Below the pieces are notes generated by a model. That model saw nothing but the letters and a program-made list of their open reading frames with translations, ran no database searches and was not told the origin of the DNA. A stretch of DNA of 42,061 bases from Verrucomicrobiota bacterium (GTDB taxonomy: Bacteria > Verrucomicrobiota > Verrucomicrobiia > Opitutales > JABDGR01), in the NCBI GenBank assembly GCA_013285985.1, contig JABDGR010000007.1, forward strand, positions 1 to 42,061, read 5' to 3'. Positions within the stretch are counted from its first letter, which is position 1, and every line of letters begins with the position of its first letter. The translations under genes and the position numbers were made by a program. This document shows, piece after piece, positions 23,928-32,724 of this stretch.

Positions 23928-24245
23928 ATGATCTCCCTCACTGAAAGCGCGGCCCGCCGCATTGAGCAGCTCCAGCGCGAGCAAGGCGCGGGCGGCAAGC
24001 TCTTGCGCTTGTTTATTTCGACTGGCGGTTGTTCCGGCCTCGAATACGGCATGTCGTTCGACGAACTCAAAGCCGGTGACACGCGCATGGAGTCGCAGGG
24101 TATTGCCTTTCTGGTGGATGGCACGACGCTCGAAAAAATTGACGGCTCGTCGGTGCACTTTGACGATGGCTTGCACGGCAAGGGCTTCGAGGTGCGCAAT
24201 CCGCGCGCCGCCAGCACCTGCGGCTGTGGGCGCTCGTTCAACTGA
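23928..24245 (+). CDS. A-type iron-sulfur carrier (HesB/IscA/ErpA family)
   Basis: 105 residues. The family's three conserved cysteines are present: GGCSGLEY (Cys36 region) and STCGCGRSF near the C-terminus. These proteins accept an Fe-S cluster from the scaffold and pass it to target enzymes. The ATG at 23928 is chosen because [15 protein letters not shown] is the usual start (ITLTxxAAxxI); the track's longer form begins before the promoter. There is no Shine-Dalgarno. It overlaps the following adenosyltransferase gene by one base (TGATG), so the two are translationally coupled. A local Fe-S client could be the MocE-like Rieske ferredoxin, but nothing links them directly. Confidence 0.92.
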   Translation: MISLTESAARRIEQLQREQGAGGKLLRLFISTGGCSGLEYGMSFDELKAGDTRMESQGIAFLVDGTTLEKIDGSSVHFDDGLHGKGFEVRNPRAASTCGCGRSFN

Positions 24246-24766
24246 TGTCCATAGCCACCCGCACCGGCGACGACGGCACGACCGCCCTTTTGTTCAACCG
24301 GCGCGTGCCCAAGACCCATCTGCGCATCATCGCTTCGGGTGCGGTGGATGAACTGAACGCCGCGCTGGGCCTCGCCCGGGTCTCGGCGCAGGATGTGAAA
24401 ATCGCCGCCATTTTATTCGCCGAGCAAAAATGCCTCGTCGGCCTTATGGCCGAACTCGCCACCGACGATGCCGACCGCCCGCGCCTGCTCCAGTCCAAGC
24501 TCCAGCGCCTGGTGCCGGAAGACCTGGCCCGGCTCGACGCCCTGGTCGCAGACCTCGAGGCGCGCCAGCCGCCTGCTAATGATTGGGACACCCCTGGCGC
24601 TAACCTTGCGCACGGGCATTTGCACTTCGCCCGCGTCATTTGCCGCCGCGCCGAACGCGAATGTGTCGCTCTCCGCGCTACTGGCGCTCATGTCCCGGAT
24701 TTGATTTTGCAATACCTCAACCGCCTGTCGGATGCCCTCTGGCTGCTCGCGCGGGAACTGAACTGA
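24245..24766 (+). CDS. Cob(I)alamin adenosyltransferase, PduO/MMAB type
   Basis: 173 residues of the trimeric PduO-type ATP:corrinoid adenosyltransferase, which attaches the adenosyl group to cob(I)alamin to make coenzyme B12. Family motifs: TRTGDDGTTALL at the N-terminus (ATP binding), GAVDELNAALGLAR, RRAERE and LQYLNRLSDALWLLAREL. It starts on the stop of the A-type Fe-S carrier gene (TGATG). No cobalamin riboswitch is seen upstream. No B12-dependent enzyme is encoded in the window, so the beneficiary is elsewhere in the genome. It is convergent with the TPR gene, 80 bp apart. Confidence 0.95.
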   Translation: MSIATRTGDDGTTALLFNRRVPKTHLRIIASGAVDELNAALGLARVSAQDVKIAAILFAEQKCLVGLMAELATDDADRPRLLQSKLQRLVPEDLARLDALVADLEARQPPANDWDTPGANLAHGHLHFARVICRRAERECVALRATGAHVPDLILQYLNRLSDALWLLARELN

Positions 24767-24846
24767 AGCTGAATGGAAATTGTTTTTGAGATTGCCGGAA
24801 ATTTGGGGTGGGGCGGTTTGCTCGCATCAGCCGGGTAGCAGTCGGG

Positions 24847-26514
24847 TCAGTCTTTTTTCGGCAGGTGCATCAGTTCGGCACGGGCGAACAAATATTCGGT
24901 AAAATCCACTTTTTCGGTATCCAGGCATTTGTTGAAAAAGTATCGCGCATTGTTGAAGTCGCCCTTGAGCAGGTGTGTCATGCCGGCATAATAAAAAGCT
25001 TCACACTGGTGTTCGCGCACGGTTTTGTCGTCGCCCTTGGCCGCTTCCGTCAAAAAATCATCTTCCTTTAATTTTCCCATCAGGAAACGCCCCACAGTTT
25101 TCTGCCAGCCATCTTTCCAGCCGGCCACGGCTTGGGCCAGCCCGGCTGGTGTTTCATCGCGGTGCAGGCGGCGCAGGGTCAGCGCCAAATAAAACCGGAT
25201 ATAATCTTCTTTCGCGGGGTTAAGTTCGATCGCTTTGGTGTAATCAGTAATCACACCCTCATAATTACCTTTGGTCTGCCGAAGTATGCCGCGATTTTCG
25301 TAGGCGATGAATTGGTTTGGGTCCAAGGCGATGGTTTGGTCGTAATCGGCGATGGCTCCGTCGAAATCGTCTTTGGTTAGTTTGGCGTTACCGCGGCTGA
25401 GGTAGGCATTCGTAAATTTGGGATTTAAGACCGTGGCCTGGTCGAAATCGGCAATCGCCCCGTCGAGATCGCCTTTGGCTTTTTTGGCGCCGCCACGATT
25501 GTAGTATCCGACCTCCAGTTTTGAATTTAATTTGACGGATTGGGTGTAATCGACAATGGCGCCGTCGAGATCGCCAACCGTCTGGCGCACAAACCCGCGG
25601 TTGAAGTAGGCCAGGGCATATGTGGGATCGAGGGCAATGGCCGTGTCAAGGTCGGCGATGGCGGTGTAGTAGGAGCCTTTGCGTATCTCGGAAAGGGCGC
25701 GGTCAACGTAGGCCGCGACAAATTTCGGATCCAGTTCAAGAGCTTTGTCGTAGTCCGTGGCCGCGCCGTCGAAATCGCCCTTGAGCTTTTTGGCATTCCC
25801 GCGGTTGTTATACGCCAGCGCCGATTTTGGGTCGAGTTCGATGGCCTTGTCATAGTCCGCGATGGCTTCGTCCAACTTACGTTTCTCCAGCTTGGCCCCG
25901 CCGCGATTGATATAGGCGTTGGTCAGGGTGGGGTCGAGTGCGATGGCTTGGTCGCAATCGGCGATGGCGCCGTCGAAATCACCTTTGGCTTTTTTGGCAA
26001 GGCTGCGGCTAGAGTAGAAATTGGCGTTTTTCGGCTCCAGTTCGATGGCCTGGTCTAAATCGGCCAGGGCCCCGACCGAATCGCCTTTGGCTTGCTTGGC
26101 GTTGCCGCGGCCAGAGTAAACGGCCGGCTGTTGCGGGTTTAATTTGAGCGATTCGGTGAAATCGGCGATGGCGCCGTCGAAATCGCCAATGGCTTTGCGC
26201 ATGGCCGCTCGGTTGTTGTAAACTTGATCGTACGTGGCGCCGAGGTTGATCGCCTGGTCAAAATCGGCGAGCGCGCCGCGGAAATCGCGCAGAGCTTTTT
26301 TGACGAGGCCGCGATTATAGTGGGTCTTGAAGTCGGTCGGGTCCAGCTCAAGCGCTTGGTTGTAATCGGCCAGGGCCCCGTCGTAATCGGCCTTTTGCTG
26401 CTTGGCGATACCCTGGTTCGCGTAATCCGTGGCCGTAGTTTGGGCCGGGAGGAGGCCGGCGGATGCCAGCAAAAACATGGCCAGGCCGAGGATGGGGGAA
26501 GGGCGCGGCTTCAT
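24847..26514 (-). CDS. Exported TPR-repeat protein (12 repeats)
   Basis: 555 residues with a signal peptide (MKPRPSPILGLAMFLLASAGLLPAQ) and twelve consecutive 34-residue tetratricopeptide repeats of the type AYxNRGxAKxxKGDFDGAIADYDQAIELDP. After the repeats comes a C-terminal part of about 120 residues containing HQCEAFYYAGMTHLLKGDFNNARYFFNKCL, which resembles the last TPR-like portion of NlpI-type lipoproteins. Expected role is protein-protein scaffolding in the periplasm. It is 11 bp downstream of a trypsin-like protease gene and so probably its partner or substrate adaptor. Repeats are so alike that copy-number change by recombination is conceivable. Confidence 0.88.
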   Translation of the reverse strand: MKPRPSPILGLAMFLLASAGLLPAQTTATDYANQGIAKQQKADYDGALADYNQALELDPTDFKTHYNRGLVKKALRDFRGALADFDQAINLGATYDQVYNNRAAMRKAIGDFDGAIADFTESLKLNPQQPAVYSGRGNAKQAKGDSVGALADLDQAIELEPKNANFYSSRSLAKKAKGDFDGAIADCDQAIALDPTLTNAYINRGGAKLEKRKLDEAIADYDKAIELDPKSALAYNNRGNAKKLKGDFDGAATDYDKALELDPKFVAAYVDRALSEIRKGSYYTAIADLDTAIALDPTYALAYFNRGFVRQTVGDLDGAIVDYTQSVKLNSKLEVGYYNRGGAKKAKGDLDGAIADFDQATVLNPKFTNAYLSRGNAKLTKDDFDGAIADYDQTIALDPNQFIAYENRGILRQTKGNYEGVITDYTKAIELNPAKEDYIRFYLALTLRRLHRDETPAGLAQAVAGWKDGWQKTVGRFLMGKLKEDDFLTEAAKGDDKTVREHQCEAFYYAGMTHLLKGDFNNARYFFNKCLDTEKVDFTEYLFARAELMHLPKKD

Positions 26515-26525
26515 GTGGCGGGCCC

Positions 26526-27659
26526 TTACGGGGTCGGAGGCTTGCGGCCGTGTATGCCGGAGATGGAGTCGAACGCATACCGCAGTATCCAGGCTTTTGC
26601 CGCCGTACCCGTAGTGCCGGAAATTTGGGTGGTATTGTCAACCGCTTCGGCTTTTAACAGAGCGGTTTCAAGGACATGCGTCGCCGTGGGAGAGCGATTG
26701 GCCAGCCGAAAAAGGATTTTGTAGGCGGCGCCTTCGTAGATGCGATAGCAGGCGAGTGGATCACCGTTGTTATAGATCCCGACGCCGCTGGTGATGGCGT
26801 CTTGAATGGTCGTGTTGATGATCAATGCATCAGCCTCAGTGCATTCGAGTTCGAGCGCAGAGCGGACTTTTTTCGCCTCGGCCAGCGCGCGCTTCACGTC
26901 GGGGGTAAAATCCTCCAGCTTGCGCTCGAAAGGTTCATCGAGGGTCGCCAGCTCATCGGCGATGACACTGGCCGGGATGGCGAAATTCAGGTTTTGCCCG
27001 GAAGTGTAAGTGGAGGCAGTCAGGCCGATGACTTCGCCCGTTGCCGCCGAGAGGATTGGGCCGCCGCTGGAACCAGACGAAATCGGGGTGGTAACCTGAA
27101 TGAGATCGTATTTGCCCTCGTGGGGACGCAGGCCGCTGATGATGCCTTGAGAGAGGGTGTTGCCCAAGCCGAGTGGGCTGCCAATGGCAACCACTCCGGC
27201 GCCAATGCGCACCGCGGCCGCGGGCGCCAACTTGAGCGGCGGTTGGGTCAGTGGATCGACTTTAAGCAGGGCGATATCCCAGCCTTTGTCACTGCGAATA
27301 ACCGCGGTGGCGACATAAGTGGATTCGTCGGAAGTTTGGATTTCCACTGTCGCGGCATCGGCGACGACATGCAGGCAAGTAACGATCACGCCGGTTTTGT
27401 CGACGATGAAGCCACTGCCTTGTTCAAGTTTTCGGCCGGCGGCGGTGTAGGTCCTCAGGGTCACAACACTTGGGTTGGTCTTGGCGAAGAGGTCGGCAAG
27501 ATCAACCTCCGCGCGAGTTACCGGGGCCACGGCCAGCAATCCCATGCTCCAGAGGAATGATAGGCGAACGATTCGGAATAAAAAACGATTCAACGCGCCT
27601 CGCGCAGCCCAACGTTGGCGCGAGGCAAAAGACGGCCAGGGGCGGATAGCGGCAGACAC
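26526..27659 (-). CDS. Trypsin-like serine protease (HtrA-type protease domain, no PDZ)
   Basis: 377 residues, exported through an N-terminal hydrophobic segment (LFRIVRLSFLWSMGLLAVAPVTRA). The chymotrypsin-fold domain occupies about 52-245 with the triad H97 (VTCLHVVAD), D128 (DIALLKV) and S198 (GSSGGP). These match HtrA/DegP landmarks, but there is no PDZ domain; instead a C-terminal region of about 130 residues of unknown fold follows. The start is GTG 27659 in the track; TTG 27593, with GAGG just upstream, would begin directly at the signal sequence and is equally credible. Paired with the downstream TPR gene (11 bp). Likely role is periplasmic proteolysis or quality control. Confidence 0.88.
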   Translation of the reverse strand: MSAAIRPWPSFASRQRWAARGALNRFLFRIVRLSFLWSMGLLAVAPVTRAEVDLADLFAKTNPSVVTLRTYTAAGRKLEQGSGFIVDKTGVIVTCLHVVADAATVEIQTSDESTYVATAVIRSDKGWDIALLKVDPLTQPPLKLAPAAAVRIGAGVVAIGSPLGLGNTLSQGIISGLRPHEGKYDLIQVTTPISSGSSGGPILSAATGEVIGLTASTYTSGQNLNFAIPASVIADELATLDEPFERKLEDFTPDVKRALAEAKKVRSALELECTEADALIINTTIQDAITSGVGIYNNGDPLACYRIYEGAAYKILFRLANRSPTATHVLETALLKAEAVDNTTQISGTTGTAAKAWILRYAFDSISGIHGRKPPTP

Positions 27660-27746
27660 CCATAAAACCTAACTGACGCCCGTCGCCGCAGGCAATGTTT
27701 TACTAACGGGAAATCACATTCGCGAACCGTCGGGGGCGGAGACGAT

Positions 27747-29714
27747 TTATTTCGTCTTCTTCGGCCGCGATTTCTCGCGCGGATTCAAATACGTCTTTTC
27801 GCGGAGAAGTTCCTCGTACATCTCCAGCATGCGCACGCCTTCGCGGGGGCGGACTTCGTCGGCCTTCGTTGCGCGGTCGATTTGTTTTTTCATCAGGCGC
27901 GCAAGTTCTTCGCCGTCCCACTGGATCATTTCCAGAATTTTGTCCACCCGCGCGCCGTTGATGGATTCCTCGATATAGAAGCCGTCCTCCTCGTCCTCTT
28001 CGAGGAATACGTGCACTTCGTTGACGCGCCCGAAAAGGTTGTGCAGGTCGCCCATGATATCCTGGTACGCGCCGACGAGGAACACGCCGAGGTAGTAGGG
28101 CTTGTTGGGCTGGAGCGGATGCAGCGCCAGCGTGCCGCGCACGTCCTCCAAATCAATAAAGCGCGAGACCTTGCCGTCCGAGTCGCAGGTGATGTCGACG
28201 AGGACGGTCTCGACGGTAGGCTTTTCATCGAGGCGGTGGATGGGCAGGATGGGGAAGAGCTGGTCGAGCGCCCAATGGTCGAGCAGCGACTGGAAGACGG
28301 AGAAATTGCAGACGTATTGCTCGGCGAGCATGGTGTTGAGCTGGGCCAGTTCGTCGGGCAGATAGCCGCGGGCGGCGGCACTTTTCTGACGGATGTCGGC
28401 GCAGATTTTCCAAAAGAGGCTCTCGGCTTCCGCGCGCGTTTCCAAATCTAGGAAACCGAGGGTGAAGAGCGTCTGCGCTTCCTCTTTTTTCTGCTGGGCG
28501 TCGTGAAATCTTTCGAGCCGGCCGTATTGGTCGCTGTCGTTGAAGATGTGTTCGAGGGCCAGGATGACTTCGTGTTTCTTGTGCTTCTTCTTTTTTTTGC
28601 CGTTCAGGGAATGGAACGGCGTGGACTTCGAGATGCGGTCCACGACTTCCAAAATCAAAATGGAATGCGGGGCGACGAGCGCGCGGCCACTTTCGCTCAC
28701 GATGTCGGGCACAGGCACGCCCGCGTTGTCGCACACGCTCTTGATATTCGAGACGACGTCGCGGGCATATTCTTCGAGCGAATAATTCATCGACGACTCG
28801 TAGTTCGCGCGGCTGCCGTCGTAGTCAATCCCCAGGCCGCCGCCGACATCGATAAGCTTCATGTTGAAGCCCAGCTTGTGCAGTTCGACGTAGAAGCGCG
28901 TGGCCTCGACGACCGCCTTTTTGATGGTCAGGATATTCGGCACCTGCGAGCCGATGTGGAAGTGAACGAGTTGCAGGATGTTTTCCAGGCCGGCCTTTTT
29001 CAACTTGCTCACGGCCAGCATCACTTCGCCGGTGGTGAGGCCGAACTTGGCGTCTTCGCCCGACGATGTGGCCCATTTACCTTCGCCAGTGGTGCGCAGT
29101 TTGATGCGCAGGCCCAGGCGCGGCTCGATGCCGGTTTCCTTCGCAATGCGCAGGATGTCGTCAATTTCCGAAAGCTGTTCGACGACGAGGATGATGTTCT
29201 TGCCCAGCTTGCGGCCCAGCAGGGCGAGGCGGATGTATTCGGCGTCCTTGTAGCCGTTGCAAATCAGCAGCGCGTGCTTGCTGTCGAGCGCGGCCAGCGC
29301 GATGAGGAGCTCCGGCTTGCTGCCCGCTTCGAGGCCGAAGCCGTATTCCTCGCCCGCATCGAGGATTTCTTCGACCACTTCGCGCAGCTGGTTGACCTTG
29401 ATGGGGAACACCCCGCGGAAGACGCCGCTGTATTCCTCCTGCGCGACGGCGGTGCGGAACGCCTCGTTCAACTGGGTGACGCGGTGGCGCAGTAAATCCT
29501 GCACGCGGATGGTCAGCGGCGCGCGCAGGCCCATCGAGGCGGCCTCGTTGACAATGTCAAGCAGGCGGATTTTGCGGTGGTCCGCGCACGGGTGCACGCA
29601 CAGGCCGCCGTCCTCGCCGATGGAAAAATGGTTTCCGCCCCAGCGTTTGATGCCGTAGTAGTCTTCCGCGTCGCGCAGCGTCCACGGGGCCGAGGTATGA
29701 ATTTTGAGTGCCAC
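27747..29714 (-). CDS. speA: Biosynthetic arginine decarboxylase SpeA
   Basis: PLP-dependent fold-III enzyme converting arginine to agmatine, the first step of the ADC route to putrescine and spermidine. About 655 residues, close to the family length. VFPIKVNQLREVVE carries the PLP lysine; HFHIGSQ, DVGGGLGIDYDG and SESGRAL follow in the expected order, and DITCDSDGKV together with GVFLVGAYQDIMGDLHNLFGR are near the C-terminus. The track begins at TTG 29780; I prefer GTG 29714 (VALKIHTSAPW), because family members start shortly before the WxxxxxxxYYGIxxWGxxHF block. No Shine-Dalgarno is seen for either. Agmatine-processing genes (aguA/aguB or speB) are not in the window. Confidence 0.95.
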   Translation of the reverse strand: MALKIHTSAPWTLRDAEDYYGIKRWGGNHFSIGEDGGLCVHPCADHRKIRLLDIVNEAASMGLRAPLTIRVQDLLRHRVTQLNEAFRTAVAQEEYSGVFRGVFPIKVNQLREVVEEILDAGEEYGFGLEAGSKPELLIALAALDSKHALLICNGYKDAEYIRLALLGRKLGKNIILVVEQLSEIDDILRIAKETGIEPRLGLRIKLRTTGEGKWATSSGEDAKFGLTTGEVMLAVSKLKKAGLENILQLVHFHIGSQVPNILTIKKAVVEATRFYVELHKLGFNMKLIDVGGGLGIDYDGSRANYESSMNYSLEEYARDVVSNIKSVCDNAGVPVPDIVSESGRALVAPHSILILEVVDRISKSTPFHSLNGKKKKKHKKHEVILALEHIFNDSDQYGRLERFHDAQQKKEEAQTLFTLGFLDLETRAEAESLFWKICADIRQKSAAARGYLPDELAQLNTMLAEQYVCNFSVFQSLLDHWALDQLFPILPIHRLDEKPTVETVLVDITCDSDGKVSRFIDLEDVRGTLALHPLQPNKPYYLGVFLVGAYQDIMGDLHNLFGRVNEVHVFLEEDEEDGFYIEESINGARVDKILEMIQWDGEELARLMKKQIDRATKADEVRPREGVRMLEMYEELLREKTYLNPREKSRPKKTK

Positions 29715-30005
29715 TGCCGAAATGTTTTGAGCTACACTTGCGTTAAACCATCCCCGCGCGCGGTGCAATATCGAATGCAAAAATTTCCGTGACGAACGCG
29801 TTGCGCATTTTTATCGAAAAGAAAAAGCCAATACAACCTGTGCGCGAGTTCTTTCGAGGGTCTCAACGGGGGTAATTTCCCGCTTGTGTAATGGGCTGTT
29901 TAAATATGGATTGGCGTTTATTGGTTTTGGCTATAATACCTCGGCTAAATTTGTGAATGGCGAGTATATTGATCATCACTCGGTGAGTCTCTGAAAGGAT
30001 CTAAT
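29715..30005. promoter_or_regulatory. Divergent intergenic region between speA and the WA-x-x-DP repeat gene
   Basis: 291 bp, clearly more AT-rich than the flanking genes. It holds the plus-strand promoter listed separately. On the minus strand there are T-rich runs and GATAAA, but no promoter pair for speA that I would defend. No RNA gene or small ORF with family resemblance was found. Confidence 0.4.
29911..29937 (+). promoter_or_regulatory. Probable sigma-70 promoter of the WA-x-x-DP repeat gene
   Basis: A perfect -10 TATAAT at 29932-29937 with TTGGCG 15 bp upstream (29911-29916). The spacer is short, so the -10 carries most of the weight. The predicted leader is about 60 nt and ends in AAAGGA, 6 nt before the ATG at 30006. 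Confidence 0.45.
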
Positions 30006-31967
30006 ATGAATGCAAAACTCAAAACCCTCCTCGCCGCGATTGTGCTGGCCGGTGGTGTGGTTGCCTTGGCGGCGCAGTACCGGGAAATTCTCCGGTTGCG
30101 CGGACAGTTGAACCTTTCCGCAAACTCGAAAATTTCCGCAAGCGGCAGTCGCGCTGAACACGTCGCTGCGCTTTCCAAAATTCTCAATCTGGCGGGCACG
30201 GACCAAATCCAATCCATGCATCAGGTGCTCGATTTTGTTGACCACCTCAACCCCGCCGATGCGAAAGGGGTCTTGGAGTCTTTCAGCAAACTGCCGGAGA
30301 ACGCGGCCTCGGATCTGGCCAAATCGATGGTGCTGACGCGTTGGTCCGAAGCCGACCCCGCCGCCGCCCTGGCCTGGGCCAAGAGCCGGACAAAATTTGA
30401 CGGGCGCAGCGCCGACATTGCCACTGTTTTCCAAGCTTGGGCCGCTAAAGACCCATCGGCCGCGCTCGCCGCCGTCAACCAGGTGGATGACCCCCGTGCG
30501 CGGGATGATATTTATCAAAATGTTTTTGCCCGTTTGGCGGCCGTGGATCCACAGGCAGCCCTGGCCACATTGAGCAAAATGCCCCCGGGCCAGCAACCGG
30601 TTGATGCCTATGGCGAAGTATTCTATACTTGGGCCATGCAGGATCCGACCGCGGCATCCGCTGCGGCGCTCAAGCTTGCGCCGAGCCTCGCGCGCAACGA
30701 AGCGATGCAACAACTTGCTTATGGCTGGGCGCAACAGGACCCGACTGCGGCCCTCGCATGGGTGAACGGCCTGCCGGCGGGCAATGTCCGCAACGGTGCA
30801 CTTATGTCTGCCCTGACTTCCATTGCGAAGGATGACCCCAAAGCTGGCACAACGTATCTGGCCAGCGTTCCCAATGGCCCCACGAAGAATTCCCTGACGG
30901 TCAACTTTGCCGCCAATTGGGCCACGACCGATCCGACCGCCGCCCTGGCCTGGGCGGATAACGTAACTAACGGCCAGACCCACGATCAAGCGGTGCAAGG
31001 CATCCTCGCGCAAATGAGCGAATCCGACCCTGCCGGCGCCGCCAAAGAACTTGAACAGATTTCCCTGGCCAGCGTGCGCGACGCCGCCCTTCCGCAATTG
31101 GCTTCAGCCTGGGCGCAAAAGGATATTCAAGGCGCGCTCACCTGGGTGCAATCGTTGCCCGCTACTGATGCCGACGGACGCAACCAGGCAATTCGCAGTG
31201 TGATGGGGACTTGGGCCCAAACCGACCCCGTCAGCGCCGCCGCTTATGCCCTGACCATCCCCCGGGACCCGAGTTTTCGCGGGTTGACCGATGTTATCGT
31301 GCAGAATTGGGCCAACGCAGATCCGGAAGCGGCTTATGCTTGGGCTCAAACAGTGCCAGCCGACGTGGCTCTGGGATCGCCTCTGAATACCGGGGCAAAA
31401 TCAAACTCTATGCGAACTGCGTTGACGGCTTATGCCAATGTTGATCCGCAGACTGCATGGAATGCGGCCGAGCAAGCCCCGTTCGATCATCTCATCCAGC
31501 AAGACGGCCCGGATGGTATGCTCACCAAGACATTAGCCAACATTGCCATAGTTTGGAGTTCGCAGGATCCCGCGCAAGCCGCCGCGAGTCTCTCACAGCT
31601 TACACCGGGAAGCCCCGCCAATAATGCCACCAATGTCGTCGTGAATAACTGGGCTAAACAAGATCCACAGGCGGTGTCCGATTGGATTAACACCTTGCCC
31701 CCTGGCCAGACGCGCGACACTGCGATCACGCAACTGGTCACCGTGGAAGGCAAGAACGATTTGCCGACGGCTTTCAATTGGGCGACTTCGATTGACAACC
31801 CTTTTTCCCAAAGTAGCGCCCTCACTTCCGTCTTGCAGGAATGGGCCAAGCGGGATCCTGCGGCGGCCACAGCGGCGGTGCAGTCAGCCAATTTCAGTCC
31901 GGCGCAACAAGCCAGGCTTCAGGCGGTCATCACCCAGTATTCTCACCAGGCGGCGTTGAAGAATTAA
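30006..31967 (+). CDS. Membrane-anchored alpha-solenoid protein with about 16 WA-x-x-DP repeats
   Basis: 653 residues. The N-terminus has one membrane segment (about 8-23, LLAAIVLAGGVVALAA), then a short helical stretch. From about residue 100 to the end the protein consists of about 16 imperfect repeats of 34-45 residues built on WAxxDPxAALAWxxxLPxGxxRxxA, for example WAQQDPTAALAWVNGLP and WATTDPTAALAWADNV. Each unit looks like two helices, as in TPR or HEAT solenoids, but the signature differs from both. Similar repeat proteins are, to my knowledge, characteristic of Verrucomicrobiota. Predicted location is periplasmic face, membrane-anchored or secreted if cleaved. It has a good Shine-Dalgarno and its own promoter. 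Function is unknown; scaffolding is the natural guess. Confidence 0.8.
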   Translation: MNAKLKTLLAAIVLAGGVVALAAQYREILRLRGQLNLSANSKISASGSRAEHVAALSKILNLAGTDQIQSMHQVLDFVDHLNPADAKGVLESFSKLPENAASDLAKSMVLTRWSEADPAAALAWAKSRTKFDGRSADIATVFQAWAAKDPSAALAAVNQVDDPRARDDIYQNVFARLAAVDPQAALATLSKMPPGQQPVDAYGEVFYTWAMQDPTAASAAALKLAPSLARNEAMQQLAYGWAQQDPTAALAWVNGLPAGNVRNGALMSALTSIAKDDPKAGTTYLASVPNGPTKNSLTVNFAANWATTDPTAALAWADNVTNGQTHDQAVQGILAQMSESDPAGAAKELEQISLASVRDAALPQLASAWAQKDIQGALTWVQSLPATDADGRNQAIRSVMGTWAQTDPVSAAAYALTIPRDPSFRGLTDVIVQNWANADPEAAYAWAQTVPADVALGSPLNTGAKSNSMRTALTAYANVDPQTAWNAAEQAPFDHLIQQDGPDGMLTKTLANIAIVWSSQDPAQAAASLSQLTPGSPANNATNVVVNNWAKQDPQAVSDWINTLPPGQTRDTAITQLVTVEGKNDLPTAFNWATSIDNPFSQSSALTSVLQEWAKRDPAAATAAVQSANFSPAQQARLQAVITQYSHQAALKN

Positions 31968-32105
31968 GACTTAAAAGGGTATCCGGAAGCAAAATTGGCG
32001 GAAGTGGTTAGACGGAGAAGTTTTTTAAAAAGCTTGGAACTTTTCCAGCATGCCTGTTGTTATGTCATTGACAGCAAGTAATTTAAACAACTAACCACGC
32101 AAAAA

Positions 32106-32534
32106 ATGTCCGTGCAAAAAATGCCACTTATGAAAAACGCCAATCCCCAATTGCTCTCTTCCACGCCAAACGGCGCCCGCCGTTTTTGGCGTTTCCTGAT
32201 GCTGGCCACTGTTATTGTTTGCGCCGGCTTGGCCGGTTGCGTCGTTATGAATGGGAAAGACACCACCACCAGTGGCCGGAAAATCGACGACGCCACCTTT
32301 GCCCAGGTTGTGCCGGGCAAAACCAAGGATTTCGTCGAGGCCCTGCTCGGCGAACCCTCGGAAAAGAAAACCAAGGAAGACGGCACGGTGCAGTGGCGCT
32401 GGCGCTATTCCGAACGACATGATTCGAACACGGGTTTTATTGTTCTCTTTGCTTCGCACAGTTCCTCCACCATGACCCAGAACCGCTATGTCGAATTCAA
32501 GGACGGGGTCGTGACCCGGGAATGGACGGAGTAA
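32106..32534 (+). CDS. BamE/SmpA-like lipoprotein
   Basis: 142 residues. The signal RRFWRFLMLATVIVCAGLAGC ends in a good lipobox (LAGC). The mature part, VVPGKTKDFVEALLGEPSEKKTKEDGTVQWRWRYSE followed by beta strands and a terminal GVVTREWTE, follows the pattern of BamE-like domains (GxTkxxVxxxLGxPxxxxxxxxxxxWxY). In Proteobacteria BamE assists outer-membrane protein assembly; many unrelated small lipoproteins share the fold, so a specific role is not claimed. Three in-frame ATGs (32106, 32121, 32130) precede the signal and none has a clear ribosome site; the first is listed. A strong hairpin terminator follows at 32564. Confidence 0.7.
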   Translation: MSVQKMPLMKNANPQLLSSTPNGARRFWRFLMLATVIVCAGLAGCVVMNGKDTTTSGRKIDDATFAQVVPGKTKDFVEALLGEPSEKKTKEDGTVQWRWRYSERHDSNTGFIVLFASHSSSTMTQNRYVEFKDGVVTREWTE

Positions 32535-32563
32535 CTCGATTTGTTAGGGGTGACTGAAACCGG

Positions 32564-32606
32564 GCGGGCGGCGAGGGGGCAGGGTCCTCGCCGCCCGCTT
32601 TGTTTT
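32564..32606 (+). terminator. Rho-independent terminator after the BamE-like gene
   Basis: A perfect 13-bp GC stem, GCGGGCGGCGAGG / CCTCGCCGCCCGC, with a 9-nt loop, followed by TTTGTTTT. It separates the lipoprotein gene from the rpoZ promoter. Confidence 0.88.
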
Positions 32607-32633
32607 GGCTGGGAAACAGTCCAAAAATCGTGG

Positions 32634-32662
32634 TTGCCAAGGGCCGGGCTGTTCCGCATAGT
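32634..32662 (+). promoter_or_regulatory. Probable sigma-70 promoter of rpoZ-smpB-trmL
   Basis: TTGCCA (32634-32639), a 17-bp spacer and CATAGT (32657-32662), placed just after the terminator and about 60 bp before the rpoZ start. The position between a terminator and the first gene supports it. Confidence 0.45.
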
Positions 32663-32724
32663 CAACCTTTACGCGCAAGGCGAAGTCCCGCCCTGCGCTC
32701 CTTAATTTTACCCGGAGTTTTACC

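Noticed and set aside
21622-23931. 769-residue plus-strand ORF across rpoN and the kinase gene
   Set aside because: It is fully antisense to two recognisable genes with all family motifs; the translation has no family resemblance and reflects high GC at codon positions opposite real genes.
24767-24846. Terminator between the convergent adenosyltransferase and TPR genes
   Set aside because: No stem with a T-tract could be drawn in this 80-bp gap.
24660-26514. DNA-level tandem repeat as a mobile or satellite element
   Set aside because: The periodicity is the coding signature of 34-residue TPR units, not an independent repeat element.
28503-29495. 330-residue plus-strand ORF opposite speA
   Set aside because: speA is unmistakable on the minus strand; the antisense frame has no family features.
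29976-31097. 373-residue minus-strand ORF opposite the WA-x-x-DP repeat gene
   Set aside because: It mirrors the repeats of the real gene and has no promoter, ribosome site or recognisable domain.
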